A stretch of DNA of 64,000 bases, from NCBI GenBank assembly GCA_951804985.1, contig OX638133.1, positions 24,396,963 through 24,460,962 on the forward strand, in the 5' to 3' direction. The translations under genes and the position numbers were made by a program. Below, in pieces: positions 33,640-45,364 of the stretch; positions within the stretch are counted from its first letter, which is position 1; every line of letters begins with the position of its first letter. The DNA comes from Dryomyza anilis (lineage: Eukaryota; Arthropoda; Insecta; Diptera; Dryomyzidae). The notes beneath the pieces are model-generated. The model searched no databases. It was not told where the DNA came from and worked only from the letters and a program-made list of their open reading frames with translations.

Positions 33640-34299
33640 GTCCCTATCATGTGTAATTTTTGGTATTTGCTATTTTTTACATTTTTGAATGTAGTTTTTT
33701 TCTCAAGCATACTGTGCCAAAAACGCGTGTGGTTTTGTTGAATATTTCTCGCCACAAAAGACAAAGCCAAAAGGGCGAATTTCAAAAAATGAAAAAATTA
33801 ATTAATGCCTTTACACCACTATTTTATCTTGTACCTATAAAAAGTTAATGCTTGCAAATAGCAAAATTCGAAAAATTGTAAATCTTATCATGCCAAAAGG
33901 GCGAATCATTTCGTTTTTTTCCATAACTTTTTACTGGTACAAGATAAAATAATAGTGCAAAGACATGAATGGTTTGTTTTAAAAACAACTATCGATTGGC
34001 ATCATTATTTAAAAATAATTTTCTTGCAAGTAACAAAAATTCAAAAACATATTTTTAAGTAATGATGCCAACCGATAGGTGCTTTAAAAACAAACAATTA
34101 TTTGCTCTACACTATTATTTTATCCTGTATCACTTAAGAGTTATAGTATAAAACGAAAAAAATCGAAAAATTGTAAATTTTGTCATGTCAAGAGGGCGAA
34201 TCGTTTGGTTTTTTTGCTATAACTCTTTATTGGTACAAGATAAAATAGTGATGTAACGGCATTATTTGTTTGTTTTTAAAGCACCTATGGATTGACAAC
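33640..34299. mobile_element. AAGGGCGAA foldback element, partial copy
   Basis: The left end GTCCCTATCATGTG matches the inverted right end of the element at 39611-40882. Shared outer blocks include TTTTGAATGTAGTTTTT and AAAGCCAAAAGGGCGAAT. The interior holds a ~300-bp palindrome: CATTATTTAAAAATAATTTT near the centre, flanked by CGATTGGCAT / ATGCCAACCGATAGGTGCTT, then TAAAACAAACC-like and TACACTATTATTTTATCCTG blocks. The right end is missing. Confidence 0.75.
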
Positions 34300-34502
34300 A
34301 TATCCTATACATGACAATCACCTGATGAAATGTCTTCGATGCTGTATCTATGAATGACGTACATGACATCGTTAATGGCATGTCATGCATAAAGTGGTGG
34401 ACATTTGCATAAAACTTTCATCAATACTTTGCAGAGCAAAAATGAAATTTCCAACTGGGAAACTTCTATAAAAAGTATTTCGATACTTTATCGCTACTAA
34501 TT

Positions 34503-35275
34503 ATACCCTACACCTATGAGGTACAGGGTATATTAACTTTGTGCATATATTGTAACTCCTCTTAGGAGGCGTGTCCGGTATGGAAAAGTATATATATTCT
34601 TGATCAGCATCACTACCCGAGTCCGTTTAGCCATGTCCGTCTGTCTGTCTGTCCGTCTTGCTGTCTTGCTGTCCGAATACATAATAACTTGAGAAATACT
34701 GATCAGAATGCGATGAAATTTCGTCTCAATATATTTTAGCCAAAAGTAGGAACTGAGTTTGAAAATGAGAAAAATCGGTCAACGGACACGCCCACCTCCC
34801 ATACAAGTCACTTTTATATAACTCTTTCGAAACTAATATTTCGAAAAGTATTCAAGGTATAGTTATAAAATTTAAAACGTATTGTTAGAATTTACCTAAA
34901 AATATGTGGTCCAAAAATGGGCGTGATCCGCCCACTTTTTTTCATTATTTCCCGGGTTTTCATAGTGGAAATTTGATCCGTAAATTATTAAAATCAAATA
35001 TATGAAATTTTAGCCTTTCAAAATTTTAAATATAGGCGTGGTCCACCCAATTATATTTTTCAATTTTTTTTTTTAGTTTTTTATACTTTATATAAATTTT
35101 TTAATTTATGGGGATATAAGACGTAAATTTCTGATATATGAATAATATTCTGAGGGTGGGGAGGTTCAGCATAATTAAAAATTTAGAATTAAGGTATACA
35201 ATTAAATATTCCTCATTAATATCACCACCAAAGGTGTAGGGTATTCCATAGTCGGGCCCGACCGACTATTAAAAT
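34503..35275 (+). repeat. TATACCCT-family element, near complete
   Basis: The start is TATACCCTACACC...GGTACAGGGTATA, a terminal stem-loop. GGTGTAGGGTATT at 35233 is the inverted partner of the opening block, followed by AGTCGGGCCCGACCGACTAT, another small palindrome that ends the element. Between lie TTGTAACTCCTC, TGTCCGGTATGGAAAAG, TATATATTCTTGATCAGCAT, a GTCTGTCTGTCTGTCCGTC run and AATGGGCGTGATCCGCCCAC. No ORF is present. Repeats of this style are widespread in schizophoran fly genomes, but I do not assign a superfamily. Confidence 0.8.
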
Positions 35276-35639
35276 CCGCCCCATGTGACCGAACTTACCC
35301 ATGTGACCTAACTTTCCCAACTCGTTTTTTAAAATTTTCGTACAATCAAATTTTATGACAATAACCAACATCATAAGAATTCCCTGACATATCGTAAGTT
35401 CTCACATTAATAGGTCTAATTTAATGCCCGATATCGCTCCGAGAAAGTGTTCGATATCGTCATAATTCCACATTTGTGCACATTTTTCATGTCTTGCACC
35501 AAAAACCCAATTATTTACTCATACAAGAACTAAAATCAAACCAGCTAATATATAATTTAAACAAATATCGGTATTCAGTTACGTTTTCAATAACTGGTTA
35601 TAATATGACGATTTAAGAAAATTCTCTCTACTATATAAA
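35276..35639. other. AT-rich DNA between repeats
   Basis: CATGTGACC(G/T)AACTT occurs twice near 35282-35312. Near 35565-35590 is a short block resembling the motif at 44470-44500. Nothing else was recognised. Confidence 0.4.
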
Positions 35640-36956
35640 GGGTGTTTAGTGCATCGATGTCAATAATTCATAGGGTTTTCTCATGTGAGTACATAACCTA
35701 GTCATGGAAATTGATTATAAAGTATAATATGTGCTTTAGACAACTAAATTACCTTTCCAATGATATATCACATCTTCAAACCCCATAATTTCTTCCTTTC
35801 GTTTATTTTATTTTTAAATTTGTTAGGGTGTTTTTTTCATCGATGTCAATAATTCAATTCTATGACTCAAAATAATAAGAAAATGTTAAATAAAAAAAAA
35901 TCAAATTTTGCACCCAGTTTAAGATACAGGGTGTTTAAGATATGCATATTACTGACATAACCTAATCAAGAAAATCTGTACTAAAGTATAATCTGTTGAT
36001 AAATGAATATGAATTTTTAAATCATGTTTTAGCAAATTAAATTGCCATTCCAATGACATATCACATCTTCAAACCCCATGATTTCTTCGTTTTTTAAAAT
36101 GTACGTAATGTTGAAATTTACAAAAATCAAAATACAAATTTTTACTTTGTTATTGATTTTCTCAAAATTTCGTTACGGATTACCACCTTCTTTAAAATTT
36201 ATGATAATAGACCAGGTAATTCTCATTATTTTCTTACCAATCACAGGAATTTTAACTCAGTAAGAAATGCTGCAGAAGTAATTAAACTGTACCGGGTCTT
36301 CGAATTTTGTGGTTGAAACAAACGAAAAAATTATTATGTTTGGAAATATGATTAGAAAATATGTTCCGTGAAGTAATATGATAATGATAACTATTTTAAT
36401 AAATGTTTAAAATTATTTCTCGATTATTTCGAATTTTTTTTTTAATTTCAATCACCCAATCACAAGACCCGCTATTGTTTAATTATTTTTGCAGGACAAC
36501 TTAACAGTTTAAAATCAATGTAATTGGTTATAAAGTACTGGGAATGAACTGGTCTATCATTGTAAATTAGAAAAAGTGAGGTGATCGATAACGATATTTT
36601 GAGAAAATCAATGACAAAGTCAAATTATGTATTTTGATTTTTGTAAATTTTAAATTTACGTAGCATTTTAATAATCAAGAAATCATGGGGATCGAAGATG
36701 CGATGCGATTAAATTACCTTTCCAATGGTATGGAAAGGTAATTTAATATTCTACAACAAGATTAAAAAATTCTTATTCATTTATCAACACATTATACTTT
36801 AGAACAAATTTTCTTGACTAGGTTATGTCAGTAATATGTATCTTTTAAACACCCTGTATCTTAAACTGGGTGCAAAATAAGACATTTTTTTATTTAACAT
36901 TTTCTTATTTTTTCGAGTCATAGAATGAATTATTGACATCGATGAACCAAACACCC
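35640..36956. mobile_element. GGGTGTTT foldback element, ~1.3 kb
   Basis: The left end is GGGTGTTTAGTGCATCGATG and the right end is the inverse, CATCGATGAACCAAACACCC. The arm from 35826 (GGGTGTTTTTTTCATCGATG) to about 36225 is a ~400-bp inverted repeat of about 36525-36956. Matched blocks include GTCAATAATTCA, AAGAAAATGTTAAATAAAAA, TTGCACCCAGTTTAAGATAC, TTACTGACATAACCTA, CCCCATGATTTCTT and GATTTTCTCAAAAT. The segment 35640-35825 is a partial direct copy of the same arm, so the left side is duplicated. A nested 16-bp palindrome (ATTACCTTTCCA.../...TGGAAAGGTAAT) sits at 36713-36743. There is no coding capacity. Confidence 0.85.
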
Positions 36957-37744
36957 AGTATAACAAATTTAAAAATACCATAACCGAGCAGTCGTTACAT
37001 GAATTTCATTATTTTTCAGTGTAGTATTGTTTTTGTTATTATTTGTTATTACTTTTCTAAAACTATGACTGTTAGTCTGAGAAACTATGAATTAAGTGAC
37101 TCACTTATTTCCATATTTTATCATAAAAGATGAAATCATTTAGAAATTCACATCAGATTTATAAATTAGATACTAATACTAAAATTTAATAAAATAATTA
37201 AATATTGTAAAATTCACTTAAAAACAATTGTTACATAATTTAGCGTCTAATATTTGTTTAATTTGTTGATATTTATCACTATGCTAATATATACTATAAA
37301 TGTGTTAACCAGTTAAATAAAATTATTATTAAAACCAATAAGAAAAAACAATAAAAAAATAATAAAAAAAAAAACAAAACAAAGATAGACATTTCTGGCG
37401 CACACGTGTTACAACAAATCCAACAAAACACACACAGCAAAAACACCAGAAACTCAATTTTATATGAGCAACAGCTTTGCAAATAAGTAACAAAAAAAAA
37501 AAAGAAAAAAACAAAAAATAAAAAATAAAAATAAAACCAAAACAAACCAATAATTCGAAAAGAATGCAGAAACTCAACCAACAAACACGAACCTGTTAGA
37601 ATGAAGCTAATAAATATCTAAAAATGGTTAAATGGCCAGAACGAAATCTAATAGAATGAAAAGCAACTATGTAGATGACCCAGTGGAAAATCATATCTTT
37701 TTTATATGAACCAATATAAATTATGTGCCCAATGACATTTTTCT
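36957..37744. other. AT-rich DNA with an A-rich simple stretch
   Basis: Positions 37340-37560 are A-rich with C every few bases (AAAAACAAAACAAA types). On minus this gives spurious hydrophobic FFF/LFF ORFs. No gene was recognised. Confidence 0.5.
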
Positions 37745-39556
37745 TCCCAGTCTGCCATGTCTCGAAGACCTACGATGCCTCGAAGCTTTCTCGAATAACT
37801 TCGATAAGAAAATATTTTAAATTAATAAATTCTTTGATAAGATGTGATATTTAAATATTTATCGCATCGAAATCGCAATACTTTTCGAAGCAATTTCGAA
37901 CATTCATTATTAATTTTGTTCGATATCGTTCCGATTTCAAAAAATGCATCGTACCGAAAAAACTTCGATAGAACGTATCGATATCTACGTATAGATAGCT
38001 CCAATTTGATGCTCAATATCGCAACAATGAAGTGTCCGATCCCAACCTGGCATGTCTCGGAGACCTTCGATGCGTGGCCGTTTTCTCGAATAACTTCGAT
38101 AAAAAAGTTCGATCTCGTTGCATTCTCGATTCTAATTTTTTAAAAATGTTCGTACATTCAAATTCTTTGACAAGATACGATATTTGAACATTTATCAAAT
38201 CGATATCGCAATATTTTTCGCAGTAATCTCGATCTTTGATAATTTTTTTCTTCGATATCGTTCCAATTTCTAAATATTTCTCGTATCGAGAAAACTCCGA
38301 CAGAACGTTTCGAGAGGATCCAATTTGACGCTCGTTATCGTTACGAAAACGAGTCCTATATTCAGTGATTTCTCCAACTACTCGCATTGATCTCGTAACG
38401 ATATCGATACGAATGGCATACTGTGTTGTTTTCTTGAAGACATAATTGACATGATCTCTAATCTGCACAAAATACCAGTTTGTTCAAATAGTTCAAATAG
38501 TCATTATTCCATACGCTACGATATTAATGCGATGTGCATGAGAATTTTATCAAGATCGGACCTTTTCACGTAATATCGATCGTAAAATTTCCCAGTCTGC
38601 CATATCTTGGAGCTCTTCGATGATCGCAAATTTCTCTAAATAACTTCGATAAAAAAATTCGATCTCGTCGCTTTATCGTTACTATTTTTTATGTTGTACA
38701 ATAAAAAAAGGCACAATATTTAAACATTTTTCACATCGATAACGGTTTGTTTTTCGAATCACTCTTGATCTTTGAACTATTAGATGCGACAATATTCGAG
38801 AATCGTTTTTATTCTCATTTCGAAAAAAGCTGCGATATGTTGCTTCGATCTGCAGTAAGTTTGATATTAGTACAAATTCTGATTGTATATCGTATGAATT
38901 TTCCTACTTATCGTATCGTTTTCGTGTTAAAATCAAAACGAATAGCAGATTGGGTGGACCTATATGACAAGTATCGATATTTATGGTTAGACTTTTTCAT
39001 AGTACGAGACATTTCACGAAATCGAGTCGATATCGAAAAGAAAAATAATCGAAGTTCCAGATTGCTTCGAAAAATTTTACGATATCGATGAGATGAATCT
39101 GGATCTTCCCTACAAACTATAATTTTTAAATTCGATATAATACTGATAAATTTTAGAGATAATACGCAAAGTATTTGAAAATGTAATTGCGTGTTCTTTA
39201 TAATTTTTGTCAAAAAATTAAATATTCTGTACAAATAAAATTTCTAAAATAAATCAATGTATGATATCATCTCGATATCTACAACGACAAAAACAACGAT
39301 ATTGCTTTAGAGAGGTTCGTTTTAATCGAAAACCCTAACGTTTTCGTATCATTATAGATTATCGAAAACGACAATTTGAGCCTATAAATGATATCGTAAA
39401 ATTATCGTTTGGTTTGCTGGTTTATCATAAAACTTAAATGTACGAGAAATATTAATAATTAGAAGCGATAAAACTATGAGATCGATTGTTTTTTTATCGA
39501 AGTTCGTTCGAGAAAGCTTCGTGTCACGTATGACTCCGAGGCAAGACAGACTGAGT
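37745..39556. mobile_element. CAGTCTGCC element with terminal inverted repeats and internal sub-repeats
   Basis: The left end CCCAGTCTGCCATGTCTCGA...AAGCTTTCTCGAATAACTTCG has its inverse at 39490-39556 (CGAAGTTCGTTCGAGAAAGCTTC...AGACAGACTGAG), giving TIRs of about 65 bp. Inside, the left-end block recurs as direct sub-repeats at 38038 (AACCTGGCATGTCTCGGAGA) and 38592 (CCCAGTCTGCCATATCTTGG). Each sub-repeat is ~300-550 bp and followed by TTCGATATCGTTCC(G/A)ATTTC and CTCGATCTT-like blocks. CGAT words are very frequent. ORFs at 38013-38468 (-) and 38747-39091 (+) have no recognisable domain and cross sub-repeats. Relics lie at 44440-44645 and 62388-62700. Confidence 0.75.
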
Positions 39557-39610
39557 ACTTCTTATTGAATCTATATATTTTACGCAGACGAAAAATGTGA
39601 CTATAATATC

Positions 39611-40882
39611 GTCACTGTCATGTCAAAGGGGCGAAATTGCCTTTTTAAAAATATTGGGAAATCAAATTTTAAAGTTTGAAGTGCTTTTCAAAATTAGTAA
39701 AAATTATTTTTAAAAAATTTTTTTTTTTCCTTATTTTGGTTTATTAATCAATTATTATAATAAATATAAAATATCTTCAGATTTTGTTAATTTAGTGTAT
39801 TATAAATACGGATTTGTTTGGATATATCCTGAGGAAAACGCTAATATTTTTGTTTTTTTTTTCTATAACTCTTTATTGGTGCAAGATAAAATAGTAATGT
39901 AAAGGCATTAATTATTTGTTTTCAAAGCACCTATCGATTGGCATCATTATTTAAAAATAATTTGCCAAACATATTTCTGGCTAATGATAAAAATTAAAAA
40001 ATATTTATGAATAATGATGTCAATAGATAGGTACTTTAAAAACAAAAGTAAATGTCTTTACACCACTATTTTATCTTGTACCACTAAAGAGTTATAGCAA
40101 AAAATCGAAAAAAAAATAGAAAATCTTGTCTTGACTAAAGGGCGAATCTTTACGTATTTTTGCACTAACTCTTTATTGGTGTAGGATAAAATAGTAATGT
40201 AAAGGCATTAATTGTTTGTTTTAAAAACAACTATCGATTGGCATCATTATTTAAAAATAATTTGCCAAACATATTTCTTGTTAATGATAAAAATTAAAAA
40301 AATATATTTTTGAATAATTATGCCAATTGATAGGTGCTTTGAAAACAAACAATTAATGCTTTCACTTCAATATTTTATCTTGTACCACTAAAGAGTTATA
40401 GCAGTAAAACGAAAAAAATTGAAAAACTTGTCCTGCCAAAAGGGCGAATCTTTTCGTTTTTTTGCTATAACTCTTTATTGGTGCAAGATAAATTAGTGGA
40501 CAAAGGCATTAATTGTTTGTTTTCAAAGCAACTATCGATTGGCATCATTATTTAATAATAATTTGTCAAACATACATATTTCTTGCTAATGATAAAAATT
40601 CAAAAAAAATACATATTTTCAAATAATGATGCCAATCGATAGGTGCTTTAAAAAAAACAATTCATGCCTTTACACCACTATTTTATCATGTATCAACAAA
40701 AAGTTATGGCAAAAAAAACGAAAAGATTCGCCCTTTTGGCATGACAAAATTTTCAATTTTTCGAATTCGTCCTTTTGGTTTTGTCTCTTTTTGATGTGGC
40801 ACAATATACTTGAAGAAAAACTACATTCAAAACTGTTAAAAAACGCAAAAATTCCACATTCCCCCTTTGGCATGATAGTGAC
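39611..40882. mobile_element. AAGGGCGAA foldback element, complete, ~1.27 kb
   Basis: The ends are inverted: GTCACTGTCATGTCAAAGGG at 39611 and CCCTTTGGCATGATAGTGAC ending at 40882. The interior holds three tandem ~300-bp units centred near 39985, 40285 and 40590, each itself a palindrome. One half reads TATAACTCTTTATTGGTG, then AAGCACCTATCGATTGGCAT, then CATTATTTAAAAATAATTTG. The other half reads AATAATTATGCCAATTGATA or variants, then GGTGCTTT, then CACTAAAGAGTTATAGCA. Units are joined by CCAAAAGGGCGAATC. No ORF with a recognisable domain is present. Confidence 0.85.
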
Positions 40883-41659
40883 TTAATGATTGTACAAACA
40901 ATTTTATAGTTTATTAAAATTATTAAATATTTATATTCCTAAATTATATGATTAAAATAATTAAGAATTTTGACATAATTTATGGTAAAAATATTACTTA
41001 AGCAACGCAACTATGGTATTCATAAGTGTCATCTTGTGTTAAACCCGATAATGATAAGAAAATCATAAAAAGAGATTCAACAGAGGAATTTGTTTGAGTC
41101 AATAATTTTCTTCTCTAAGCATTATTGCATTAATTATATTAAACGGTTACGACAAACATAAAAATATGATCCGCTCTAAAATGATACTAACAATCATGTT
41201 TGCTTGGCTGCATCTATTTAAACAAAATGTTAGAATAATTTTCTACTGACCACAGCTCCATCAAACCCCTTCCCCATCCTCCTTCACCATAAATATGGTC
41301 AACAACAGTAAATCAAATTCGAAAACGCGCAACAAGTAAAACAAACACAAAAAAAAACCGTTGAGTCAGTGGTTTTTGGCGACAGCAAGACAGGGTGTGC
41401 TCGGTAGGGGTCCCTTCCACCAAATTGTATCATTAATCAAGCAGCTGCTTGAATACGAAAGAATAAAATAAAAATATGAAAACAAACAAAAAAAATATTG
41501 GCTAAAATGACGTCGCTGGCATATAGAATATTGTGTGGAAAATTGAACAACAATATGTCAAAAAAAAAAGCAAAATGCAAAATAAATTACGCAATAACAA
41601 ATGCCAAAAGCACGTTACAGATACAGATACAGCACATGTATCTGCAGGCAGATATACAC
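40883..41659. other. AT-rich DNA without recognised features
   Basis: A slightly GC-richer patch at 41255-41440 contains no recognisable ORF or motif. Confidence 0.4.
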
Positions 41660-41838
41660 AGTAAAATTTATAAAAAAAAATCATAAAATATGTTAAAAAC
41701 GTCAACAAATTAAAATTCATAATATTAATGAATGTTTCATCATCATAATTAAACATACTTCAATATATTCATCAATTGTTCATTGATTTATAGAACTAAA
41801 TATTTATCATATTGATGAATATATTTTTTTCAGTGTAG
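41660..41838. mobile_element. CACAGAAAAAA MITE, short copy
   Basis: The left end ACACAGTAAAATTTATAAAA and right end ATTGATGAATATATTTTTTTCAGTGTAG bracket ~180 bp with ATTCATAATATTAATGA, TATATTCATCAATTG and CATATTGATGAAT words. It may be an internally deleted derivative. Confidence 0.65.
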
Positions 41839-42289
41839 ATACGCGTCGTTATGAGCTCAACTTCAACGTACGATTCTGCTGATTGTGAAAATTAAACAAT
41901 GTGTGTTTGTGTGTCTCTGTATTGGAGGCAGTAGACAAGTAGGTACATATTCAAAGTTAAAATAATAATGATAATTATTATTATTACTTTACGAGTAATA
42001 AATGTTAATAATAGCATTCAATTCGCTGATGTCACACAGACACACGCACACACTCAGTCGAAAATAATTCAAAGATTGTTAGAATTTACGTTTTATATTT
42101 AAGTATTTTGATATTTCTTTTATCAACTTTTTGTATGTCAAATGTCAAATGTATTAATTAATACTTTTAAGATAAAGATAATACAAGTTCTAAATTATTT
42201 ATGCGTTGATTAGAAAGATCTAAAGAGTTTTAAAAAGATTCTGTATAAAATTTCTAATTCTTATACGAATGACATAACTCAATACGACT

Positions 42290-42990
42290 CTTTCAATCCG
42301 AAACAGAAAAATAAAACACAGATGAAAAACAAAAGCAAATTCAAAGAACAAAAGCAGAAACACAAAAGTAAAAACACAAAAAAAGCAAATGCAAACATAA
42401 AAGCAAAAACACAAAAATACAAAAACATAAGCAAACACAATCACATAAACAAAAGCAAAAACAAAGGTACAAAAAAAAAAAAAAAAAATTAAAAACATAA
42501 AAACAAAAGCAAAAAAAAAAACAAAAGAAAAAAGCAGTACACAAAATCAAAAACAAAAGCAAAATTAAAATTAAAATCACAAAAAAAAAGCAAAAACAAA
42601 AACACAACAATGAAAGTAAAAATACAAAAACAAAATAAAAAACACAAAATCAAAACCAGAACAAAGAAATGCAAAAAACACAAAAACAAAAGAAAAACAC
42701 ATATCAAAAACGCAAAAATATCAAAAATACAAAAAACAAAATATAAAACAGAACAACAAACGTAAAACACAAATTCACGAAAATTTAAAGCAAAAAGAAA
42801 AGTTAATTTTAAAAACAAAATCAAAAGAAAAAACAGAAGCAACCAAATAAAAAAAAAGCAAAAAGGAAAAATCAAAAGAATAGCAAAAACAAAAAAATAA
42901 CGAGAAATACAAGAAAAAAAAAAGAAAAAAAACGGGAAAAAATAATTTAAAAAAAAGAAAAAAACAAAAATGAACAGCTATGCTTGAAAA
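42290..42990. repeat. A-rich cryptically simple DNA (AAAACACAAAAGC type)
   Basis: About 700 bp consists almost entirely of A-runs of 3-8 bases separated by single or paired C, G or T (AAAACAAAAGCAAAAACAC types), with no fixed period. On minus it yields overlapping F/C/L-rich ORFs (42341-42610, 42489-42875 and others) that are compositional artefacts. Confidence 0.85.
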
Positions 42991-43596
42991 ATAGTCAAAA
43001 GACAAAAAAAAAAAATGCCAGCCCGGGAATTTCATTATAAATTTCATTAATTTTTTATTTTTTTTCTAATTTAATTTTTTTTTTTTTTTTGAAAAATCAT
43101 AAAATTGATGAGGTCAATTTTTTTTACAACATTCTTTTTGTTATTCGAGAAAAAATATGTTATCTATCAAATTCTTTATTTTAAAATCTATATTTATTGA
43201 AATCTATCTATTTAAAAAATATATATTTCAGATTGTTCAAAAAAAAAAAAATATTTCTAAATTAAGCAAGCAGTATTTATAAATTAAATAATTGAATATT
43301 GATAAATAAAATCATTATATTGAAGAATATTTTTTCTGTGCTGTAAATTCTATAACTTATCATCTGAATATTAAGAAAGAAAAATACTTAGTTATCATAA
43401 AATTAACCAAGATTTATACTTCTGGAAAGAAATTTATTGAATGGCTATTAAAAATCAAAAAGAACACGCAAAATTGTTTTAGTATTCTTTGAAAAAAGAG
43501 CACATATTCATGCATCTGTTGTTGTTTTTATCTAGCTTGCTTTGTCTGTAACATTCGCTCGTATGATTGTTTTGAGGTCTGTCATGAACAATCAGT

Positions 43597-44180
43597 AATT
43601 ATGAGCAATTATTCTTGATATACAGATATTATGTTCTTAGGTATCAAAAAAGTAAGTAAGTAAAATAGAGGCAGCAGAAAAGAAGAAGTAAGTTAACGTT
43701 TTCAGAACATATACATTAAATAAAATAATCAATAATCCAAATCCAAATCCAAAATAAACAATTTAAATTAATAAAATATTGCAACAAATCAAATAAAATT
43801 CTAAATACAAAATTAAATTACCTAAATTTTAATTATATTTTAATTAAATTTAGCTCCGAAATGAAACTACCTATGCATACAAAAATAATTGTTCTTAGTT
43901 ACTTTTTTTGATACCTAAGAAATGAACCTCTGCGTATCAAGAGTAAGCGCTCTTAGTTACTTTTAACAGACAGACACACTAACAAACAGATGCCTATTAC
44001 AAACTGATAACGCAAAACAAAGACAATAGCGAATATTACAGACAATTCCGCAAAAAACAGTTCAACGAACACGTGTTCTTTAAATTTTACGAAGAAAACA
44101 GTAACAAGATTTTGTTCATACCTAAGACCTCAGCATTATCAAGAATAATTGCTCTTAGTTACTTTTTTGACAACTAAGTG
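43597..44180. repeat. Inverted-repeat element with CTTAGGTATCAAAAAA ends
   Basis: GAGCAATTATTCTTGATA at about 43602 is the exact inverse of TATCAAGAATAATTGCTC at about 44139. CTTAGGTATCAAAAAAGTAA near 43638 is inverted as TTACTTTTTTTGATACCTAAG near 43901. The block CTTAGTTACTTTTTTGA recurs directly near 44152. These nested inverted and direct repeats of ~60 bp bracket an AT-rich interior. It is probably a small foldback element. Boundaries are approximate. Confidence 0.7.
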
Positions 44181-44439
44181 GATTCGTTTCTTAATATCCA
44201 GAATGTTTCCGTTTAGCTGTATATAACTGCGTATACTTCTTGATTCCTTCTGGATTTTAGAAGATTTTTTCCGTCCGTGCAGTTATTTACTGGATTCGTA
44301 AAACCTGGGGATCTCTGGACCATTTTAAACCGTAACCGTATACATTATCACATACATGTGTAGCGTATAAGTTATACGTATAACTTATGAAATACACTTA
44401 ATCTAATTTTATTATGATGTATTTATGATTTTGTTATAA

Positions 44440-44645
44440 CGATTTTTGTTTTAAAGAAATTTAAACGTATATCGGTTTCAGTTACGTTTTCAGTCCCTGC
44501 TTCAACGAAATCAATATAACGACAAAAAAACGATACTCTTCTATATGATTTTATCGAAAACCCTATCATTTTAGTATCACTATAGAATAACGAAGACATA
44601 ATTTAGGTATATCGTTCAGATATCGTTTAGTTTGTTTTAAGAATT
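44440..44645 (+). repeat. Relic of the CAGTCTGCC element (right part)
   Basis: AACGACAAAAA, AACGATA, TTATCGAAAACCCTA, TTT(A/C)GTATCA(C/T)TATAGA and ATATCGT...GTTTGGTTTG/GTTTAGTTTG blocks occur in the same order at about 39286-39430 within the element at 37745-39556. Confidence 0.6.
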
Positions 44646-44676
44646 ATTTTATCGAACTTTACAAAGATTTTCCCGC

Positions 44677-45030
44677 TCAAGTGGGCGATATAAAACAACA
44701 ACAATAGCAAGCACTGTGGTGTTGTTGGCAGCAACAGCCACCAGTCCCGACCGTCTCAACGAATGTTGTTCGTGTGCAATATTTGCATATAAGCGATATT
44801 AAAATGTTTGTTGTTGTTGTACTATTTTTTGTTCTTCTTCTTCTTCTTTTTTTATATTTTTGCTCTACGTTATTGCGATTGTTTTGCAAATGCATTTGCT
44901 GCTCTTGCTGTTGTAGTTGTTGTTATTGTTGTTGTAGTTGTCGTTAGACTTTGGCCGATCGTTGCATTTACGAGATTGCAAAATGTGCAACGATGCATTT
45001 CAATAAGGCGTTGTTTTAATAATTGAAAAA
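44677..45030. other. TTG/TTC-triplet-rich segment
   Basis: Runs of TTG (44810-44820, 44915-44940) and TTC (44833-44847) give open but low-complexity frames on both strands. No gene was recognised. Confidence 0.45.
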
Positions 45031-45364
45031 AAAATATTTATATTTTTTGATTGACTTAAAATGTTTTTAATTAAATATTTGTAAAAATGTTCGATACGCC
45101 AGCCGTCAATATATGAAATATGTCAATAATATATGAAATATAAAATAAATATATGAAATATAAAACAAATATAATTTAAACAATACATTGAGGTACATTA
45201 TTCTCTAAAAAATTTTATTGTTTAAATTTTTTTTATTTAAATTTTTATGAAAAATATCGCTCAAATTAATACAAACTTACTTTAAATCCTGTGTTCGCGG
45301 TATCGCGTTAAAAGTTGGTACCAAATATTCCGACAATACACAAGACCACATTTTGGCCAAATCA

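Noticed and set aside
38013..39091. ORFs of 151 (minus) and 114 (plus) codons as transposase remnants.
   Set aside because: They cross the sub-repeats of a TIR element, are rich in R, S and Y from CGAT words, and show no DDE-type pattern.
42220..43047. Minus-strand Phe/Cys/Leu-rich ORFs as membrane proteins.
   Set aside because: They mirror an A-rich, cryptically simple plus strand. Frames overlap and no start context, domain or conserved spacing is visible.
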